A DNA stretch of 64,000 bases from Saprospiraceae bacterium (GCA_020630775.1 JAHDIN010000004.1:1-64000), one strand, 5' to 3'. Shown: positions 9,039 to 19,733, counted from the stretch's first letter. Program-made: numbers and translations. Notes: a model not told the origin generated them from the letters alone.

Positions 9039-9054
9039 GCGACTGAGTTTTTAA

Positions 9055-9849
9055 TTAATTAATCGGTTGAGAATTTTTATCTCGGCCAACAACTTGATGA
9101 GCATATTGAATATCTATCTCGTCAAATTTATTGAAGCCTATATCTTTTATTTCGTTTTTATAATAATAATTCAATCTGTAAAATTTTGAATCCAAATCAC
9201 TGGCCTCTCCTACAATGATTTTATTGGTTCCAATTTTGGGTATCAAAATGAATTTATCATGTTCGTCAATATGAATTTGTTCTATCAAACTGTATAAAAA
9301 TTCATCATCATAAATTCGTCTTGAAACCTCGATTATTTCATTATGATTATTTGCCTTATCCTTTTTAAATGCTTTCTTATAAGCATCTACATTTCCCGTT
9401 ACTATTGGCACTCTAACAGTTTCCGTAATTGGAATCCGTTCACCTTTATAATCAAGGTAATATGCCAATCCATCAACACCAGAAACTCTCACAATTGGCT
9501 GCCTTTGTTTAATGTCAATATTTAATCTACCTCGCTTATCAACATATATATCTGCTCGGTTTATTCTTGAGTCAGCTTCTAGAAAACCTTCCAATTCATA
9601 CAAGTTTAAACCGCCAATTTTCTCAAGACTAATGTCATAACCTAACTTCGACTTTAGCAACTTTCTAACATCTGTTTTATCGATCATAAACTTTTGATCC
9701 ACGCCTTGGGCGATTGTTATATTTATGGACGATAATTGATTGGAAAGCCTATCCTTCATTGCGATGATGAAGTAAAACAATAATAACAAAGCAAATAATC
9801 CTTGTAGTTTATTAATGTTTATTTTATTCCTTTTTCTAGACTTACTCAA
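9055..9849 (-). CDS. ftsQ: Cell division protein FtsQ/DivIB
   Basis: This is a bitopic divisome protein. A short basic cytoplasmic start (KSRKRNKININK) leads into one membrane segment at about residues 15-32. A periplasmic POTRA-like region follows (VDQKFMIDKTDVRKLLK to RGRLNIDIKQRQPIVRV), then the FtsQ/DivIB beta domain. Sequence similarity within this family is low, so the call rests on topology, on the POTRA-like motif and on position: it overlaps murC by 4 bp (ATGA) and precedes ftsA. In the divisome, FtsQ links early and late proteins with FtsL and FtsB. No separate ftsB is seen here. Confidence 0.9.
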   Translation of the reverse strand: MSKSRKRNKININKLQGLFALLLLFYFIIAMKDRLSNQLSSINITIAQGVDQKFMIDKTDVRKLLKSKLGYDISLEKIGGLNLYELEGFLEADSRINRADIYVDKRGRLNIDIKQRQPIVRVSGVDGLAYYLDYKGERIPITETVRVPIVTGNVDAYKKAFKKDKANNHNEIIEVSRRIYDDEFLYSLIEQIHIDEHDKFILIPKIGTNKIIVGEASDLDSKFYRLNYYYKNEIKDIGFNKFDEIDIQYAHQVVGRDKNSQPIN

Positions 9850-11213
9850 TCTTTTATAATATTTAATATTCTTTCATGATGCTTTTCTAAATCAGCAGCG
9901 CCAATTGTTGCAATCACATCAAAGTCATTTAATTTTTCAATTCTACTAATGAAGCTATCTTCTTGTTCTAACCATTTATTATCTATAGTTGTCAGATTAT
10001 AAATTAAAGCCGATTCTATTCCAACTATAGGCTTTTCACGAGCCGGATAAATTGGAAGAATGATAACGCCATCTAATTTTGACAATGCCTTTGCAAAGCC
10101 TATATAAAAATCTTTAGTTCTGCTATATAAATGTGGCTGAAATATCCCAAGAACTTTTCTTTGTTCAAACAAACTGCTCAAGGTATCGATACATGCTTCT
10201 AATTCTTCAGGATGATGTGCATAATCATCAATCAATATTTTCTTCCCTACATGCACATACTCAAATCGACGTTTTACTCCCTTAAATTTCGTAAGACCAT
10301 CAGCGATATCTTGAAAACGCGCGCCCATAACCGCTGCAATTTTAATAGCAACTGTTGCATTTGACACGTTATGCTTTCCTGGCATTACTGATACTGCATC
10401 TTGAAGAATTCCAGATGAATCATAGAAATCAAAATGATACTTTTCATTTTCAATTCTAATCTTCTTGGCACCAAAATCATTCTCTACAAAACTTACCTTA
10501 ATCTGATTTTCTACGATATACTTCTCAATCCTTGAAGCGATCTTATCAAACCAATTGTTCGCTATAAGCAATTGTCCTTTAGGTTTAATTTGACACACCA
10601 GCTGTGCATAAGCTGCGTACATATTATCTACGTCTCCATATATATCCAAATGATCGGCATCCATTGAAAGAATAGCTAAAACATCTGGATTTAGATGTAA
10701 AAAAGAGCGGTCAAACTCATCCGCCTCTAGGACTACTTCATCACCATTTCCAAAAATGAAATTTGAATTTTCATTTGCTTGTATACCGCCTAAAAAAGCT
10801 GTGATATCAAAACCACAATATTTCAAAATATGAGATAATAAAGAAGAGGTACTTGTTTTACCATGCGTGCCTGCAATAGCGATAGATTTCTTATTTCGTG
10901 AAATCATTCCTAACACTTCGGCCCTTTTCTTTAATGAATATCCATTATTCAATAACCATAAAAATTCAGCATGATCCTTTGGAATTGCAGGCGTATATAT
11001 TACACCGTCAATATCCTTTGGAATCTTGTCTTCATTCATTTCGTAATGAATATTCATCCCTTCAGCTTCCAACTTTTTGGTAAGCCATGTTTCTGTTAAG
11101 TCATAACCATATATATCTACACCCTTTTGGTTAAAATATCTAGCTAAAGCACTCATTCCAATACCTCCAATTCCTAAGAAATACAATTTTTTAAGCTGAT
11201 CTAATTCCCACAT
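9846..11213 (-). CDS. murC: UDP-N-acetylmuramate--L-alanine ligase MurC
   Basis: MurC adds the first amino acid, L-Ala, to UDP-MurNAc in the cytoplasm, using ATP. The N-terminal Rossmann motif YFLGIGGIGMSALA is at residues 11-24, and the Mur-ligase P-loop AGTHGKTSTSS is at about 114-124. The central-domain signature EADEFDRSF follows and the C-terminal domain has DDYAHHPEE. The length of 455 residues is normal. The start codon overlaps the murG stop by one base, so translation is probably coupled. Bacteroidota dcw clusters commonly place murC between murG and ftsQ, as here. Confidence 0.98.
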   Translation of the reverse strand: MWELDQLKKLYFLGIGGIGMSALARYFNQKGVDIYGYDLTETWLTKKLEAEGMNIHYEMNEDKIPKDIDGVIYTPAIPKDHAEFLWLLNNGYSLKKRAEVLGMISRNKKSIAIAGTHGKTSTSSLLSHILKYCGFDITAFLGGIQANENSNFIFGNGDEVVLEADEFDRSFLHLNPDVLAILSMDADHLDIYGDVDNMYAAYAQLVCQIKPKGQLLIANNWFDKIASRIEKYIVENQIKVSFVENDFGAKKIRIENEKYHFDFYDSSGILQDAVSVMPGKHNVSNATVAIKIAAVMGARFQDIADGLTKFKGVKRRFEYVHVGKKILIDDYAHHPEELEACIDTLSSLFEQRKVLGIFQPHLYSRTKDFYIGFAKALSKLDGVIILPIYPAREKPIVGIESALIYNLTTIDNKWLEQEDSFISRIEKLNDFDVIATIGAADLEKHHERILNIIKD

Positions 11214-12304
11214 TATTTCTGAACCATTTCGATCAATAAATCTGCTATTTGTTCTCTCGCATCAGGTTTGGACAATGCTCTAATATTCTTTGAAAGCTCC
11301 TTTTGCAAATCATCATTATCCAACAACTCAAAAGCCTTTGGGATCATATGTTTCTTCGCCTCGTTATCTTGAACCAAGATTCCTGCATTATTATCAGTCA
11401 AAGCTTTAGCATTCTTCGTTTGATGGTCTTCTGCTACATTTGGTGAGGGCACTAAGATCGCAGGATGACCAGTTAATGTTAATTCAGAAATCGTCAAAGC
11501 TCCTGCCCTCGTTATTGTAATATCAGCAGCACAGTAAGCCAGATCCATTCTATCAATAAATGGCAATATTTTTACATTCGTTAGCTTGGTAAATTCACTG
11601 TCTTTGTAATCTGGATAATAAATTTTCCCTACTTGCCATATAATCTGTATCTGAGGATTTTGCTCAATCAATTCTTTCTGATACAGTACTGCTTCATTAA
11701 TGGATCTGGCTCCCAAACTTCCTCCGAAAATCAGTATCGTTTTCTTATTTTTATCGAGGTCGAAATAGCTGATCGCTTCATTTTTTAGGTGATCCAATTG
11801 CATTAAATCTTTCCGCACTGGATTACCTGTTATTGTGATTTTCGTGTCTTCAAAATATCTTCGCATACCTGGATAAGCAACCATAATTTTATTGGCACCT
11901 TTCGATAACAACTTGTTGGTTACACCTGGGTATGAATTTTGCTCTTGTATAGCTGTTGGAATACCTTTCCATTGAGCCACTTTTAAAATGGGCCCACTTG
12001 CAAATCCTCCAACACCTACAACCAAATCGGGTCTAAACTTGTCAATGATCTTTTTAGCCTTCAAAAGACTAAGTATCAGTTTTATCGGGAATAAAAAATT
12101 TCTCCATTTCTTTTGTCGATGAAATCCTGAGATCCAAAGACCTTCTATTTTAAATCCCGCTTTGGGGACTTTCTCCATTTCAATTTTGCCTTTCGCACCC
12201 ACAAAGAGTATATCGGACACTCCTTTTTCTTTTAAAGCATTGGCAATAGCTAACGCTGGATACAAATGACCTCCACTTCCTCCGCCACTAATAATAATTT
12301 TCAT
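11213..12304 (-). CDS. murG: Undecaprenyl-PP-MurNAc-pentapeptide GlcNAc transferase MurG
   Basis: MurG is a GT28-family glycosyltransferase that adds GlcNAc to lipid I to make lipid II on the inner face of the membrane. The N-terminal glycine-rich loop GGGSGGHLYPALAIA is at residues 7-21, and the second glycine-rich loop LIFGGSLGARSINEA is near residue 191. The donor-binding signature RAGALTISELTLTGHPAILVP is split across the C-terminal Rossmann domain near residues 263-283. The length of 363 residues is typical. The start overlaps the ftsW end by 17 bp. Confidence 0.98.
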   Translation of the reverse strand: MKIIISGGGSGGHLYPALAIANALKEKGVSDILFVGAKGKIEMEKVPKAGFKIEGLWISGFHRQKKWRNFLFPIKLILSLLKAKKIIDKFRPDLVVGVGGFASGPILKVAQWKGIPTAIQEQNSYPGVTNKLLSKGANKIMVAYPGMRRYFEDTKITITGNPVRKDLMQLDHLKNEAISYFDLDKNKKTILIFGGSLGARSINEAVLYQKELIEQNPQIQIIWQVGKIYYPDYKDSEFTKLTNVKILPFIDRMDLAYCAADITITRAGALTISELTLTGHPAILVPSPNVAEDHQTKNAKALTDNNAGILVQDNEAKKHMIPKAFELLDNDDLQKELSKNIRALSKPDAREQIADLLIEMVQK

Positions 12305-13511
12305 AATTCATGCGCCTTCTTTCTTTTACCGGATTGAGTTTATAATCTTCGGCGACTGAGTCTTCTTCTTCTACAATTTCTTCAAAACTATATTCTTCGA
12401 CATATCGACTTACACTTAAAATAACACCTAATGAAATACACGTAAATAATATAGATGTTCCTCCCATACTTATTAACGGCAAGGTCAAACCCGTCACAGG
12501 TAATAAGTGCACTGACACTGCCATATTTGTCATAGCCTGCAATACGATATTTATACATAAACCCATGGCTAAGATTGACCCAAACGTTTTTGGACACTTA
12601 GTAACCATTTTGGTACATCTGTATAAGATCCCTATATACAAACTGATTATAACCACCGCTCCAAATAAACCATACTCTTCACAAATAATCGCATATATAA
12701 AATCGGCATAAGCATAAGGCAAATAATTTCTTTGCATACTATTTCCAGGCCCTACACCAATAAGCTCTCCATTAGCAATAGCAATCTTTGATTGTTTAAT
12801 TTGCCATCCACCGTCTGTGGTAAATTCCTGTACTCTTGAAATCCAAGTATCTAGTCTTATCACATCGTCGAAAAAGCTGCCCAACAAAACCAAAAACGAT
12901 AGTGCAGCTACACCAATGACGACCAGCAAAATCAAATACTTCAAAGAGATACGACCAATAATCATCATTAAAAGACATGTTGCAAAAAGCAACGCCGCAG
13001 TACTTAAATCGGCAGGTGCAATCAAAATACAAACCAATACGACAGGAATAATTAAAGGCACAAAAGCGGTTTTGAAATCCTTTATTACATCTTGCTTTTT
13101 TGCAATGGATCTGGCGATAAAAATGATAAGCGCCAATTTTGCAAGATCAGAAGTTTGAAATGATTGATTTATAAATGGAATTGTAATCCACCTACGTGCA
13201 TCATTAATACCGTCAGTAAAGCCTAATGTAAAAACAAGCATAGGTACCGCAACAAATAACAACAATGGTGCAACTTTGGAATAAAACATATAATTAAACT
13301 TATATGCCAAATACATTAACCCAAAGCCTATACTCAATAGGACACATTGCTTAAACAAATAGTACTCCGTATCACCACCTCGTTTAAAATGCGCTTCATG
13401 ACCTACAGCACTATATACGGCCAACACAGAACACAGTGCAAGCAAAGTGACAATAAACCAAATGATCTTATCACCTTTTAAATTATCGTATATCCTATTT
13501 ATCGTTTGCAA
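12288..13511 (-). CDS. ftsW: SEDS-family peptidoglycan polymerase FtsW
   Basis: FtsW is a polytopic SEDS glycosyltransferase that polymerises septal peptidoglycan with a class B PBP, here the FtsI upstream. About ten hydrophobic segments are visible, starting at IIWFIVTLLALCSVLAVYSA. The conserved SEDS stretch DGGWQIKQSKIAIANGELIG and the PxTGLTLPLISMGGTS motif near the C-terminus are both present. The cytoplasmic tail after the last membrane segment is acidic, then basic (KERRRMNYENYY). It overlaps murD by 17 bp and murG by 17 bp, consistent with coupled translation. RodA is the alternative SEDS paralog, but the dcw location favours FtsW. Confidence 0.95.
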   Translation of the reverse strand: MQTINRIYDNLKGDKIIWFIVTLLALCSVLAVYSAVGHEAHFKRGGDTEYYLFKQCVLLSIGFGLMYLAYKFNYMFYSKVAPLLLFVAVPMLVFTLGFTDGINDARRWITIPFINQSFQTSDLAKLALIIFIARSIAKKQDVIKDFKTAFVPLIIPVVLVCILIAPADLSTAALLFATCLLMMIIGRISLKYLILLVVIGVAALSFLVLLGSFFDDVIRLDTWISRVQEFTTDGGWQIKQSKIAIANGELIGVGPGNSMQRNYLPYAYADFIYAIICEEYGLFGAVVIISLYIGILYRCTKMVTKCPKTFGSILAMGLCINIVLQAMTNMAVSVHLLPVTGLTLPLISMGGTSILFTCISLGVILSVSRYVEEYSFEEIVEEEDSVAEDYKLNPVKERRRMNYENYY

Positions 13512-14862
13512 TTAAACTATTTACTGCTCTTTTAAATAATTCCCCTCTGTGTTCGTAGTTGTCAAATAAATCAAAACTTGCACAAGCTGGAGATAGCAAA
13601 ACTTGACTATTCTCACTTAAAGTAAAAGCCTGTCTAACAGCTACATTTATATCGGTTGTTTCTAAAATCTCATTGACACTGTGCGAGAAAAAATCTTTCA
13701 ATTTTTGATTATCTACACCTAAACAAATCAAGACTGATACTTTTTCATTTACCAAGCGCTCAAGCGAACTATAATCATTCCCTTTATCTACGCCACCAGC
13801 AATCCAAATGATTGGACCTTCCAAAGCTTCCAAAGCAAATTTTACAGCATCTACATTTGTAGCCTTACTATCATTTATAAACGTTACGTCTTCATGAACG
13901 GCAACTTTTTCAAGTCTATGTTCTATAGCTCTAAAGCTTGATAAACCAAATTCGATTTGTGCTTCATTCAGACCTAAATATTCTGCAACAGATTTCGCTA
14001 CGGCTGCATTAAACGCGTTATGTCTTCCAATTAACTGTATGTCAAATAAATCACCATTATCCTTTGACAATGATGCAGTTGGTAACTCAGCTGAAATTTT
14101 ATTTACGGTAATTGGGAGCAGATCAGCATTAAGAAAATCCATTGAAAGTTGGTCATCTTGATTCAGAATGGCTAAACCACCCTCTTTGACCGCTTCAATC
14201 AATTTCCACTTTGCCTTTCCATATTTTTCGAAATCATAATCGTATCTGTCCAGATGATCCGGTGTAATATTTAGCAAAACAGATATTTCGGTTTTTAATT
14301 GAATGATATCATCAAGTTGGAAACTGCTTAACTCAAGCACCATCCAATCATAATTATTACCTTCCATCAAAAGCCTACAAAAAGCATTTCCAATATTACC
14401 ACCTATCCCCACATGAAATCCTGCATTTTTCAAAACATGATAAGTAAGACTCGTTGTTGTAGTTTTCCCATTACTTCCAGTAATGCCGATTATCTTACCA
14501 TCATAAAAGTAGGATCCAAATTCAATTTCTGAGATGATCGTTTTCTGCCTTAGTCGAAAATTTCGTATAACTTCAGCACTTTCCGGAATCCCTGGACTTT
14601 TTACGATTATGTCACTTCGGTTTATTATTTCAAAGTTGTGCCCCTTTTCTTCAAAAGGAATTTTATGTTGTTCTAATTCTTTTCTATAATTATCTTTTAT
14701 CGATCCATACTCAGAAACAAAAACTTCTAATCCTTTACTTCTCCCCAATAAAGCCGCACTTACACCGCTTTCACCTGCTCCCAATACGGTAACACTTTTC
14801 AAGTCTATCGAACTTTTAGTGTTATGATCGACAATACTGCCAATAGGATGGCTACTATCCAA
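13495..14862 (-). CDS. murD: UDP-MurNAc-L-Ala--D-Glu ligase MurD
   Basis: MurD adds D-Glu to UDP-MurNAc-L-Ala. The N-terminal motif [17 protein letters not shown], the P-loop [13 protein letters not shown] (near residue 125) and the C-terminal [12 protein letters not shown] and GGVDKGNDY motifs identify it. Two starts compete. The ATG at 14862 overlaps mraY by 58 bp and adds about 20 residues with no family equivalent. The TTG at 14802 lies two bases after the mraY stop and gives the usual N-terminus ([13 protein letters not shown]). I think the TTG is the more likely true start, giving 435 residues. The 3' end overlaps ftsW. Confidence 0.96.
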   Translation of the reverse strand: MDSSHPIGSIVDHNTKSSIDLKSVTVLGAGESGVSAALLGRSKGLEVFVSEYGSIKDNYRKELEQHKIPFEEKGHNFEIINRSDIIVKSPGIPESAEVIRNFRLRQKTIISEIEFGSYFYDGKIIGITGSNGKTTTTSLTYHVLKNAGFHVGIGGNIGNAFCRLLMEGNNYDWMVLELSSFQLDDIIQLKTEISVLLNITPDHLDRYDYDFEKYGKAKWKLIEAVKEGGLAILNQDDQLSMDFLNADLLPITVNKISAELPTASLSKDNGDLFDIQLIGRHNAFNAAVAKSVAEYLGLNEAQIEFGLSSFRAIEHRLEKVAVHEDVTFINDSKATNVDAVKFALEALEGPIIWIAGGVDKGNDYSSLERLVNEKVSVLICLGVDNQKLKDFFSHSVNEILETTDINVAVRQAFTLSENSQVLLSPACASFDLFDNYEHRGELFKRAVNSLIANDK

Positions 14863-16028
14863 AAACGAACAACTATTTTAGTCTCATGAATACCTTTTTT
14901 CTGATAATGATGGTGTAGTGGTGACATTAAAAATATACGCCTACCTTCACCATACTTTTTCTTAGTGTATTTAAAATAGCTCACCTGCATTGTTACCGAA
15001 AGTGTCTCCATTAAAATCACACCACACAATATTGGAATTAATAATTCTTTTCTTATCATAATTGCTAAAACAGCAATCACTCCCCCAATCATCAAACTTC
15101 CTGTATCACCCATAAAAACACTCGCGGGATGAGAATTATGCCACAAGAAACCAATGCAAGCTCCAAAGAATGCAGCCGCAAAAATCACTAGTTCTTCAGA
15201 ATATGGGATGTACAATATGTTCAAATAATCAGCAAAAAAAGCATTACCACTTACATAAGCCAAAACACCTAATGCTGCCCCGATAATCGCGGACACACCA
15301 GTCAATAAACCATCCAAACCATCAGTAAGATTCGCACCGTTTGAAACAGATGTTACTATAAATATGATAACTGGAATAAATATCAACCAAACCAAATGGC
15401 CATTACCTTGTACGAAAAATGAATAATCCAATTCATTATTCTTCAAAAAAGGCATATTTGTAATTGCCGCTTTTGCATACACTAGATCGGCATCTGCAGA
15501 AACATTTTCATTGACAATATCCCAACCCTTTTCTTGAGCTACATCCTTAGTAACTCTCACAACAACATCATTATGAAAGATCATAATACATGCAATAAAA
15601 ATGCCTAGCAAAACCTGTCCAAATATTTTGAATTTGCCATGCAGCCCCTTCTTGTTCTTGCGAAATACTTTTATATAATCATCAATAAATCCAATTAAAC
15701 CCAACCACACTGTGGTCACTAATATCATAATGACATATATATTCTTTAAGTCAAGCAATAAAATTGCTGGAACAAGAATGGACAGGATAATAAGCACCCC
15801 TCCCATAGTAGGCGTACCTTCTTTTTCCTTTTGACCATCAAGACCTAAGTCTCTTACGGTCTCTCCTATTTGCAGTCTTTTCAAAGAACTTATGATCTTC
15901 CTGCCAAAAATTATACTTATCAATAGTGATAGTATAATAGCCAGTCCTGATCTAAAACTTATATACTGAAACAAGCTTGCGCCTGTTATACCTTTGTTTT
16001 CTAAATATTCAAATAAATAATAAAGCAT
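14805..16028 (-). CDS. mraY: Phospho-N-acetylmuramoyl-pentapeptide transferase MraY
   Basis: MraY transfers phospho-MurNAc-pentapeptide to undecaprenyl phosphate, making lipid I in the inner membrane. It is polytopic with about ten hydrophobic segments. The catalytic and Mg-binding motifs are visible: [19 protein letters not shown] and FMGDTGSL, with the family motif [10 protein letters not shown] near the C-terminus. At 407 residues it is slightly longer than the E. coli protein because of a larger periplasmic loop near residues 160-190, which is usual in Bacteroidota. It follows murE after an unusual 119-bp gap that holds a stem-loop (16055-16094). murF, often located here in other phyla, is absent. 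Confidence 0.97.
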   Translation of the reverse strand: MLYYLFEYLENKGITGASLFQYISFRSGLAIILSLLISIIFGRKIISSLKRLQIGETVRDLGLDGQKEKEGTPTMGGVLIILSILVPAILLLDLKNIYVIMILVTTVWLGLIGFIDDYIKVFRKNKKGLHGKFKIFGQVLLGIFIACIMIFHNDVVVRVTKDVAQEKGWDIVNENVSADADLVYAKAAITNMPFLKNNELDYSFFVQGNGHLVWLIFIPVIIFIVTSVSNGANLTDGLDGLLTGVSAIIGAALGVLAYVSGNAFFADYLNILYIPYSEELVIFAAAFFGACIGFLWHNSHPASVFMGDTGSLMIGGVIAVLAIMIRKELLIPILCGVILMETLSVTMQVSYFKYTKKKYGEGRRIFLMSPLHHHYQKKGIHETKIVVRFWIVAILLAVLSIITLKVR

Positions 16029-16054
16029 CGCTTTCTTCTAATAAATAACAGTAT

Positions 16055-16094
16055 GCAGTAGGGATTCGAATCTTTATCCGAAAGATCCTACTGC
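16055..16094 (-). other. Stem-loop in the murE-mraY gap with a tRNA T-arm-like sequence
   Basis: GCAGTAGG (16055-16062) is the exact inverse of CCTACTGC (16087-16094). On the minus strand the right half reads GATTCGAATCCCTACTGC, which resembles the T-arm and acceptor end of a tRNA. No anticodon or D-arm fits in the 24 bases between, so this is not a functional tRNA. It may be a tRNA remnant, an attenuator or an mRNA processing hairpin inside the operon. Confidence 0.45.
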
Positions 16095-16147
16095 AACTGT
16101 TAAAACCAACCTGAGAATGATAATAGAACCTATTCTTATATATCTTT

Positions 16148-17605
16148 TCAGTGCATCAATGCACTAATTATTTTTTTATCATCAAAAGGAAACCGTTGTC
16201 CTTTTATTTCCTGGTATTTCTCATGACCCTTTCCAGCTATCAAAATCACATCATCTTGTCCAGCGAGCATGGCAGCCATCTTTATTGCTTCTTTCCTATT
16301 GGAAATTCTTATAACTCTTTTTTCGTCAAACAAATCAAGACCTCTTAGCATATCATTAATGATTTCCTCAGGATCCTCACTTCTAGGATTATCTGAAGTA
16401 AATAATACTATATCAGACAAATCATATGCTACTCTAGCCATTTTAGGTCTCTTAGTTTTATCCCGATCGCCTCCGGCACCGACCACACATATCAATTTTC
16501 CATTTCGAGATTTAACCTTTGTAATGGTATCTAAAACTTTCTCTAATGCATCTGGTGTATGTGCATAATCCACAACAGATGTATAGCCTACCTTTTCAGA
16601 TCTAATGATATCTAATCTTCCCTCTGCGGTTTTTAACCCACTCAAGACACGAAGAATTTCATCTCGTTCAATATCCAATGAATCACAAACCCCATAAACA
16701 GATAATGCATTGTAAGCATTAAACCCACCTACCATTTGAAGAAAAACCTCAGCATTATCAATCTCTAAATGCAAGCCTGATATTTCGTTTGAAATAATCT
16801 TTGCCTTATAATCGGCAGGCCTTTTAAGCGCATATTCTTTGATTGAAGCCTTGGTATTTTGAACCATCACTTTACCATTTCGATCATCTATATTCACCAG
16901 TGCTAAACCTGAAGGCTTTAATCTATCAAACAAGATTTTTTTAGCATAGATGTAAGATTTAAAATCACCATGATAATCTAAATGATCATGTGTTAAGTTC
17001 GTAAAAACTGCAATATCAAAATCAATTCCATTAACTCTGCCTTGATCCAAAGCGTGCGAACTAACCTCCATAAAAACATGAGTCACTTCCTCATCAACCA
17101 TATGTTTAAATAAAGCCTGAAGTGTAACAGGATCCGGGGTTGTTAAACTAGACGGAATAATTTCATCACCATATCTACATGAAATAGTAGAAATTAATCC
17201 AGCCTTATAGCCCAAATTTTGAAACATTTCAAAAAGCAAGGTTGACACACTTGTTTTACCGTTAGTTCCAGTTACACCAACGACGGTTAATTGAAGCGTT
17301 GGCTTATCATAAAACCAACTTGCCAATTCTCCGACAATAGATTTTGCATCTTCAACTAAAACATATGCAACATTTGGTAGCAATTCGTAGTATTCTTTAT
17401 TGTCCAAAACAATACACACTGCTCCTTTTTCAATGGCAGATTCGATAAACGAATGACCATCTACAGCATACCCTTTGTATGCAATGAAAACAAAATCCTT
17501 TTGGACTTTTCTTGAATCTATTGCACATCCATTGATATTAAAATTGAAATCAGAATTCGATTTTACAATTTTTAAATCTTCAGTTATGTCTTTTAGTAAT
17601 TTCAA
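16148..17605 (-). CDS. murE: UDP-MurNAc-tripeptide synthetase MurE (meso-DAP type)
   Basis: MurE adds the third residue of the peptidoglycan stem peptide. The P-loop VTGTNGKTSVS is at residues 111-121. The carbamylated-Lys region and C-terminal motifs (DYAHTPDALEKVL, CVVGAGGDRDKTKRP) follow. The motif SDNPRSEDPE near residue 403 contains DNPR, which in characterised MurE enzymes goes with meso-diaminopimelate and not L-lysine, so a meso-DAP peptidoglycan is predicted. The length of 485 residues is normal. It lies 31 bp after ftsI and before the 119-bp gap to mraY. Confidence 0.97.
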   Translation of the reverse strand: MKLLKDITEDLKIVKSNSDFNFNINGCAIDSRKVQKDFVFIAYKGYAVDGHSFIESAIEKGAVCIVLDNKEYYELLPNVAYVLVEDAKSIVGELASWFYDKPTLQLTVVGVTGTNGKTSVSTLLFEMFQNLGYKAGLISTISCRYGDEIIPSSLTTPDPVTLQALFKHMVDEEVTHVFMEVSSHALDQGRVNGIDFDIAVFTNLTHDHLDYHGDFKSYIYAKKILFDRLKPSGLALVNIDDRNGKVMVQNTKASIKEYALKRPADYKAKIISNEISGLHLEIDNAEVFLQMVGGFNAYNALSVYGVCDSLDIERDEILRVLSGLKTAEGRLDIIRSEKVGYTSVVDYAHTPDALEKVLDTITKVKSRNGKLICVVGAGGDRDKTKRPKMARVAYDLSDIVLFTSDNPRSEDPEEIINDMLRGLDLFDEKRVIRISNRKEAIKMAAMLAGQDDVILIAGKGHEKYQEIKGQRFPFDDKKIISALMH

Positions 17606-17636
17606 AAAATACGATTTATCACTTTTGATAAATGTT

Positions 17637-19727
17637 TTATTTTAAATAAACAGCAATCGGTCCATCAATTTTACTACCTGGACTTTTAGACTGTTTATAA
17701 ATTTGTCCAACTCCATTTATTTGCAATTCCAAACCTAAAGATTCAGCCACATACACCGCATCCCTCAAGCCCATCCCTACAAAGTCCGGAACCTTTTCTT
17801 TTTTAATTTTATTTTTTGAAAGTGTCAATGCTTGATTCTCCTTATCAAGTGTCACCCATTTATTATTGGATTCTTTCTGATAACCCACCCCAGCATATTC
17901 CAAAATCTTCTTATAGTCAGAAGAATATCCAGCATGAGATCCAAATGCACTTTCTTTTTCTATTTCTATAGGCTTTAACAAATTAGCTTTACTTCCAACT
18001 CTTTGCATGATATCCCTAAAAACGATCCCAGCTACTTTCGATCCGTAATAAGCCCCTTTAGGATTATACACAACGACTATCATACTAAATACAGGATTTT
18101 TCTTAGGGAAATATCCAGCAAATGAGGCGTTATATTTTTTAACCTCCTCTTGATCCGAATAATTAATTCTTGTCGTTCCTGTTTTTCCAGCGAAAGAAAT
18201 ATTATCAACTTTCAATTTTCGGGCAGTACCGCGTTCGGTAACACCAGCAAGCATTTTCTTCGCCTTCAAAATTGTTGAAGGACTGGCAATTTGCTCGTTT
18301 ATTGTTATTGGATTTACCTTCTTAATCACTTGCCCATCCTTCACAATTTCCTTCGTCAAAAAAGGCTTCATCAATCGGCCATCATTGGCTACTGCATTAT
18401 AGTAATTCAAAATCTGCAATGGAGTCATCATTAACTCATACCCATGAGCCATCCACGGTACCGTAGTACCAGACCACCTTGTTTTCGAGTTTGCTTCATT
18501 CTTATAAGGCGTCTTAAAATAAGGCTCGGGCTCTCCATGAATCTCAATGCCTGTAGCATTCATCACCCCCATAGACTTGATACGATCATAAAACTTCTTC
18601 CAACCCTCTCTTGATTTTCCATAATTATCAAATGCCACTGTCCCCATTCCTACATTGGAAGACATCTCAAATACCTCTTTAAACGTAGCACTCCGCACAC
18701 CGTGTCTTTCAGAGTCTCTCATAATTAGATCATGAAATCTTTTGACACCGCCCTTTATATCAATTTTAGTATCTAAATCAACCACATTATCTTCAATCAT
18801 CGCCAAAGCAGAAATTAATTTGAATGTAGAACCAGGCTCAGTCGACTTACCCATAGCATAATTCCAATCCTCATAATACTCACCGTTATTTCCTTTTCCA
18901 AGATTAACCATGGTTCTTACAGCACCAGTCTTTACATCCATTATTATTACAGTGCCCGCATCCGCATCATGTTCTTTCAGAGATTCCACGAGCTCTTGGT
19001 GTGCGATATCCTGCAAACGCATATCTAAAGTTGTGATCACATCAGCACCTTTAGTATGACTTACTTCATCCACATCATAAACTGGCACCCAAATTTCACC
19101 AGGCAATCGTCGCATTAATCGCTTCTCTCTTTCACCTTCAAGCAGCTTATCATAAGTGCGCTCTAACCCTACTTTTGAGGCATTCTCCCTATCAATACCA
19201 ATTGTCCGACTACATAATTCTTTAAAAGGTTTTTCACGTCTATTATACCTTTCATAAATAAAGCCTCCTTTGTTTTTTTCTTGGTTGAAAATCGGAAAGG
19301 TTTTAAGTAAGTCCAATTCTGCTTTTCCAACTTTTGTAAACAATCGAAAGTACTTTTTACTCTTATTTGCAATTAGTGTTGATTTCCAATGCGCTTCAGA
19401 TTTACCAAAATGTTGTGCTAAATCTCTAGAGAGCAAATCAATATTGTCGTAGAATAATTTATTATTGACCGTAAATAAATCCAGATATATGTCAAATTGA
19501 GGGACTGATGTTGAGAGGAGGCTACCGTGGCAACTATAAATGTTACCTCTTTCGCCTTCGACTTCTTTCCACTTAATGAGTTTTCCGCCTTGATTCCGCC
19601 ACTTTTCACCCTCGACCATGGAGATCTTTACCACCTGGCCTAATATTAATATTGCAAATAGTATGAATGCAAAGAATACAAAATATACCCTTACAAGTAA
19701 CTCTGTCTTTCTATCCATTGCGCACAT
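17637..19727 (-). CDS. ftsI: Class B penicillin-binding protein FtsI/PBP3 with PASTA domain
   Basis: This is the septal transpeptidase that cross-links peptidoglycan made by FtsW. One N-terminal membrane segment (VYFVFFAFILFAILILGQVV) is followed by the PBP dimerisation domain and the transpeptidase domain. Catalytic motifs are STFK near residue 300, SSN near 360 and KTGT near 512. A C-terminal PASTA domain (KVPDFVGMGLRDAVYVAES) is present, as often seen in Bacteroidota FtsI. The length of 696 residues is typical. The start may be M1 (19727) or M4 (19718). It begins 6 bp after the ftsL stop. Confidence 0.96.
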   Translation of the reverse strand: MCAMDRKTELLVRVYFVFFAFILFAILILGQVVKISMVEGEKWRNQGGKLIKWKEVEGERGNIYSCHGSLLSTSVPQFDIYLDLFTVNNKLFYDNIDLLSRDLAQHFGKSEAHWKSTLIANKSKKYFRLFTKVGKAELDLLKTFPIFNQEKNKGGFIYERYNRREKPFKELCSRTIGIDRENASKVGLERTYDKLLEGEREKRLMRRLPGEIWVPVYDVDEVSHTKGADVITTLDMRLQDIAHQELVESLKEHDADAGTVIIMDVKTGAVRTMVNLGKGNNGEYYEDWNYAMGKSTEPGSTFKLISALAMIEDNVVDLDTKIDIKGGVKRFHDLIMRDSERHGVRSATFKEVFEMSSNVGMGTVAFDNYGKSREGWKKFYDRIKSMGVMNATGIEIHGEPEPYFKTPYKNEANSKTRWSGTTVPWMAHGYELMMTPLQILNYYNAVANDGRLMKPFLTKEIVKDGQVIKKVNPITINEQIASPSTILKAKKMLAGVTERGTARKLKVDNISFAGKTGTTRINYSDQEEVKKYNASFAGYFPKKNPVFSMIVVVYNPKGAYYGSKVAGIVFRDIMQRVGSKANLLKPIEIEKESAFGSHAGYSSDYKKILEYAGVGYQKESNNKWVTLDKENQALTLSKNKIKKEKVPDFVGMGLRDAVYVAESLGLELQINGVGQIYKQSKSPGSKIDGPIAVYLK

Positions 19728-19733
19728 AACTAC

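Noticed and set aside
16055-16094. A tRNA gene in the murE-mraY gap
   Set aside because: Only a T-arm-like and acceptor-like end is present; the 40-bp unit has no room for D-arm and anticodon arm.
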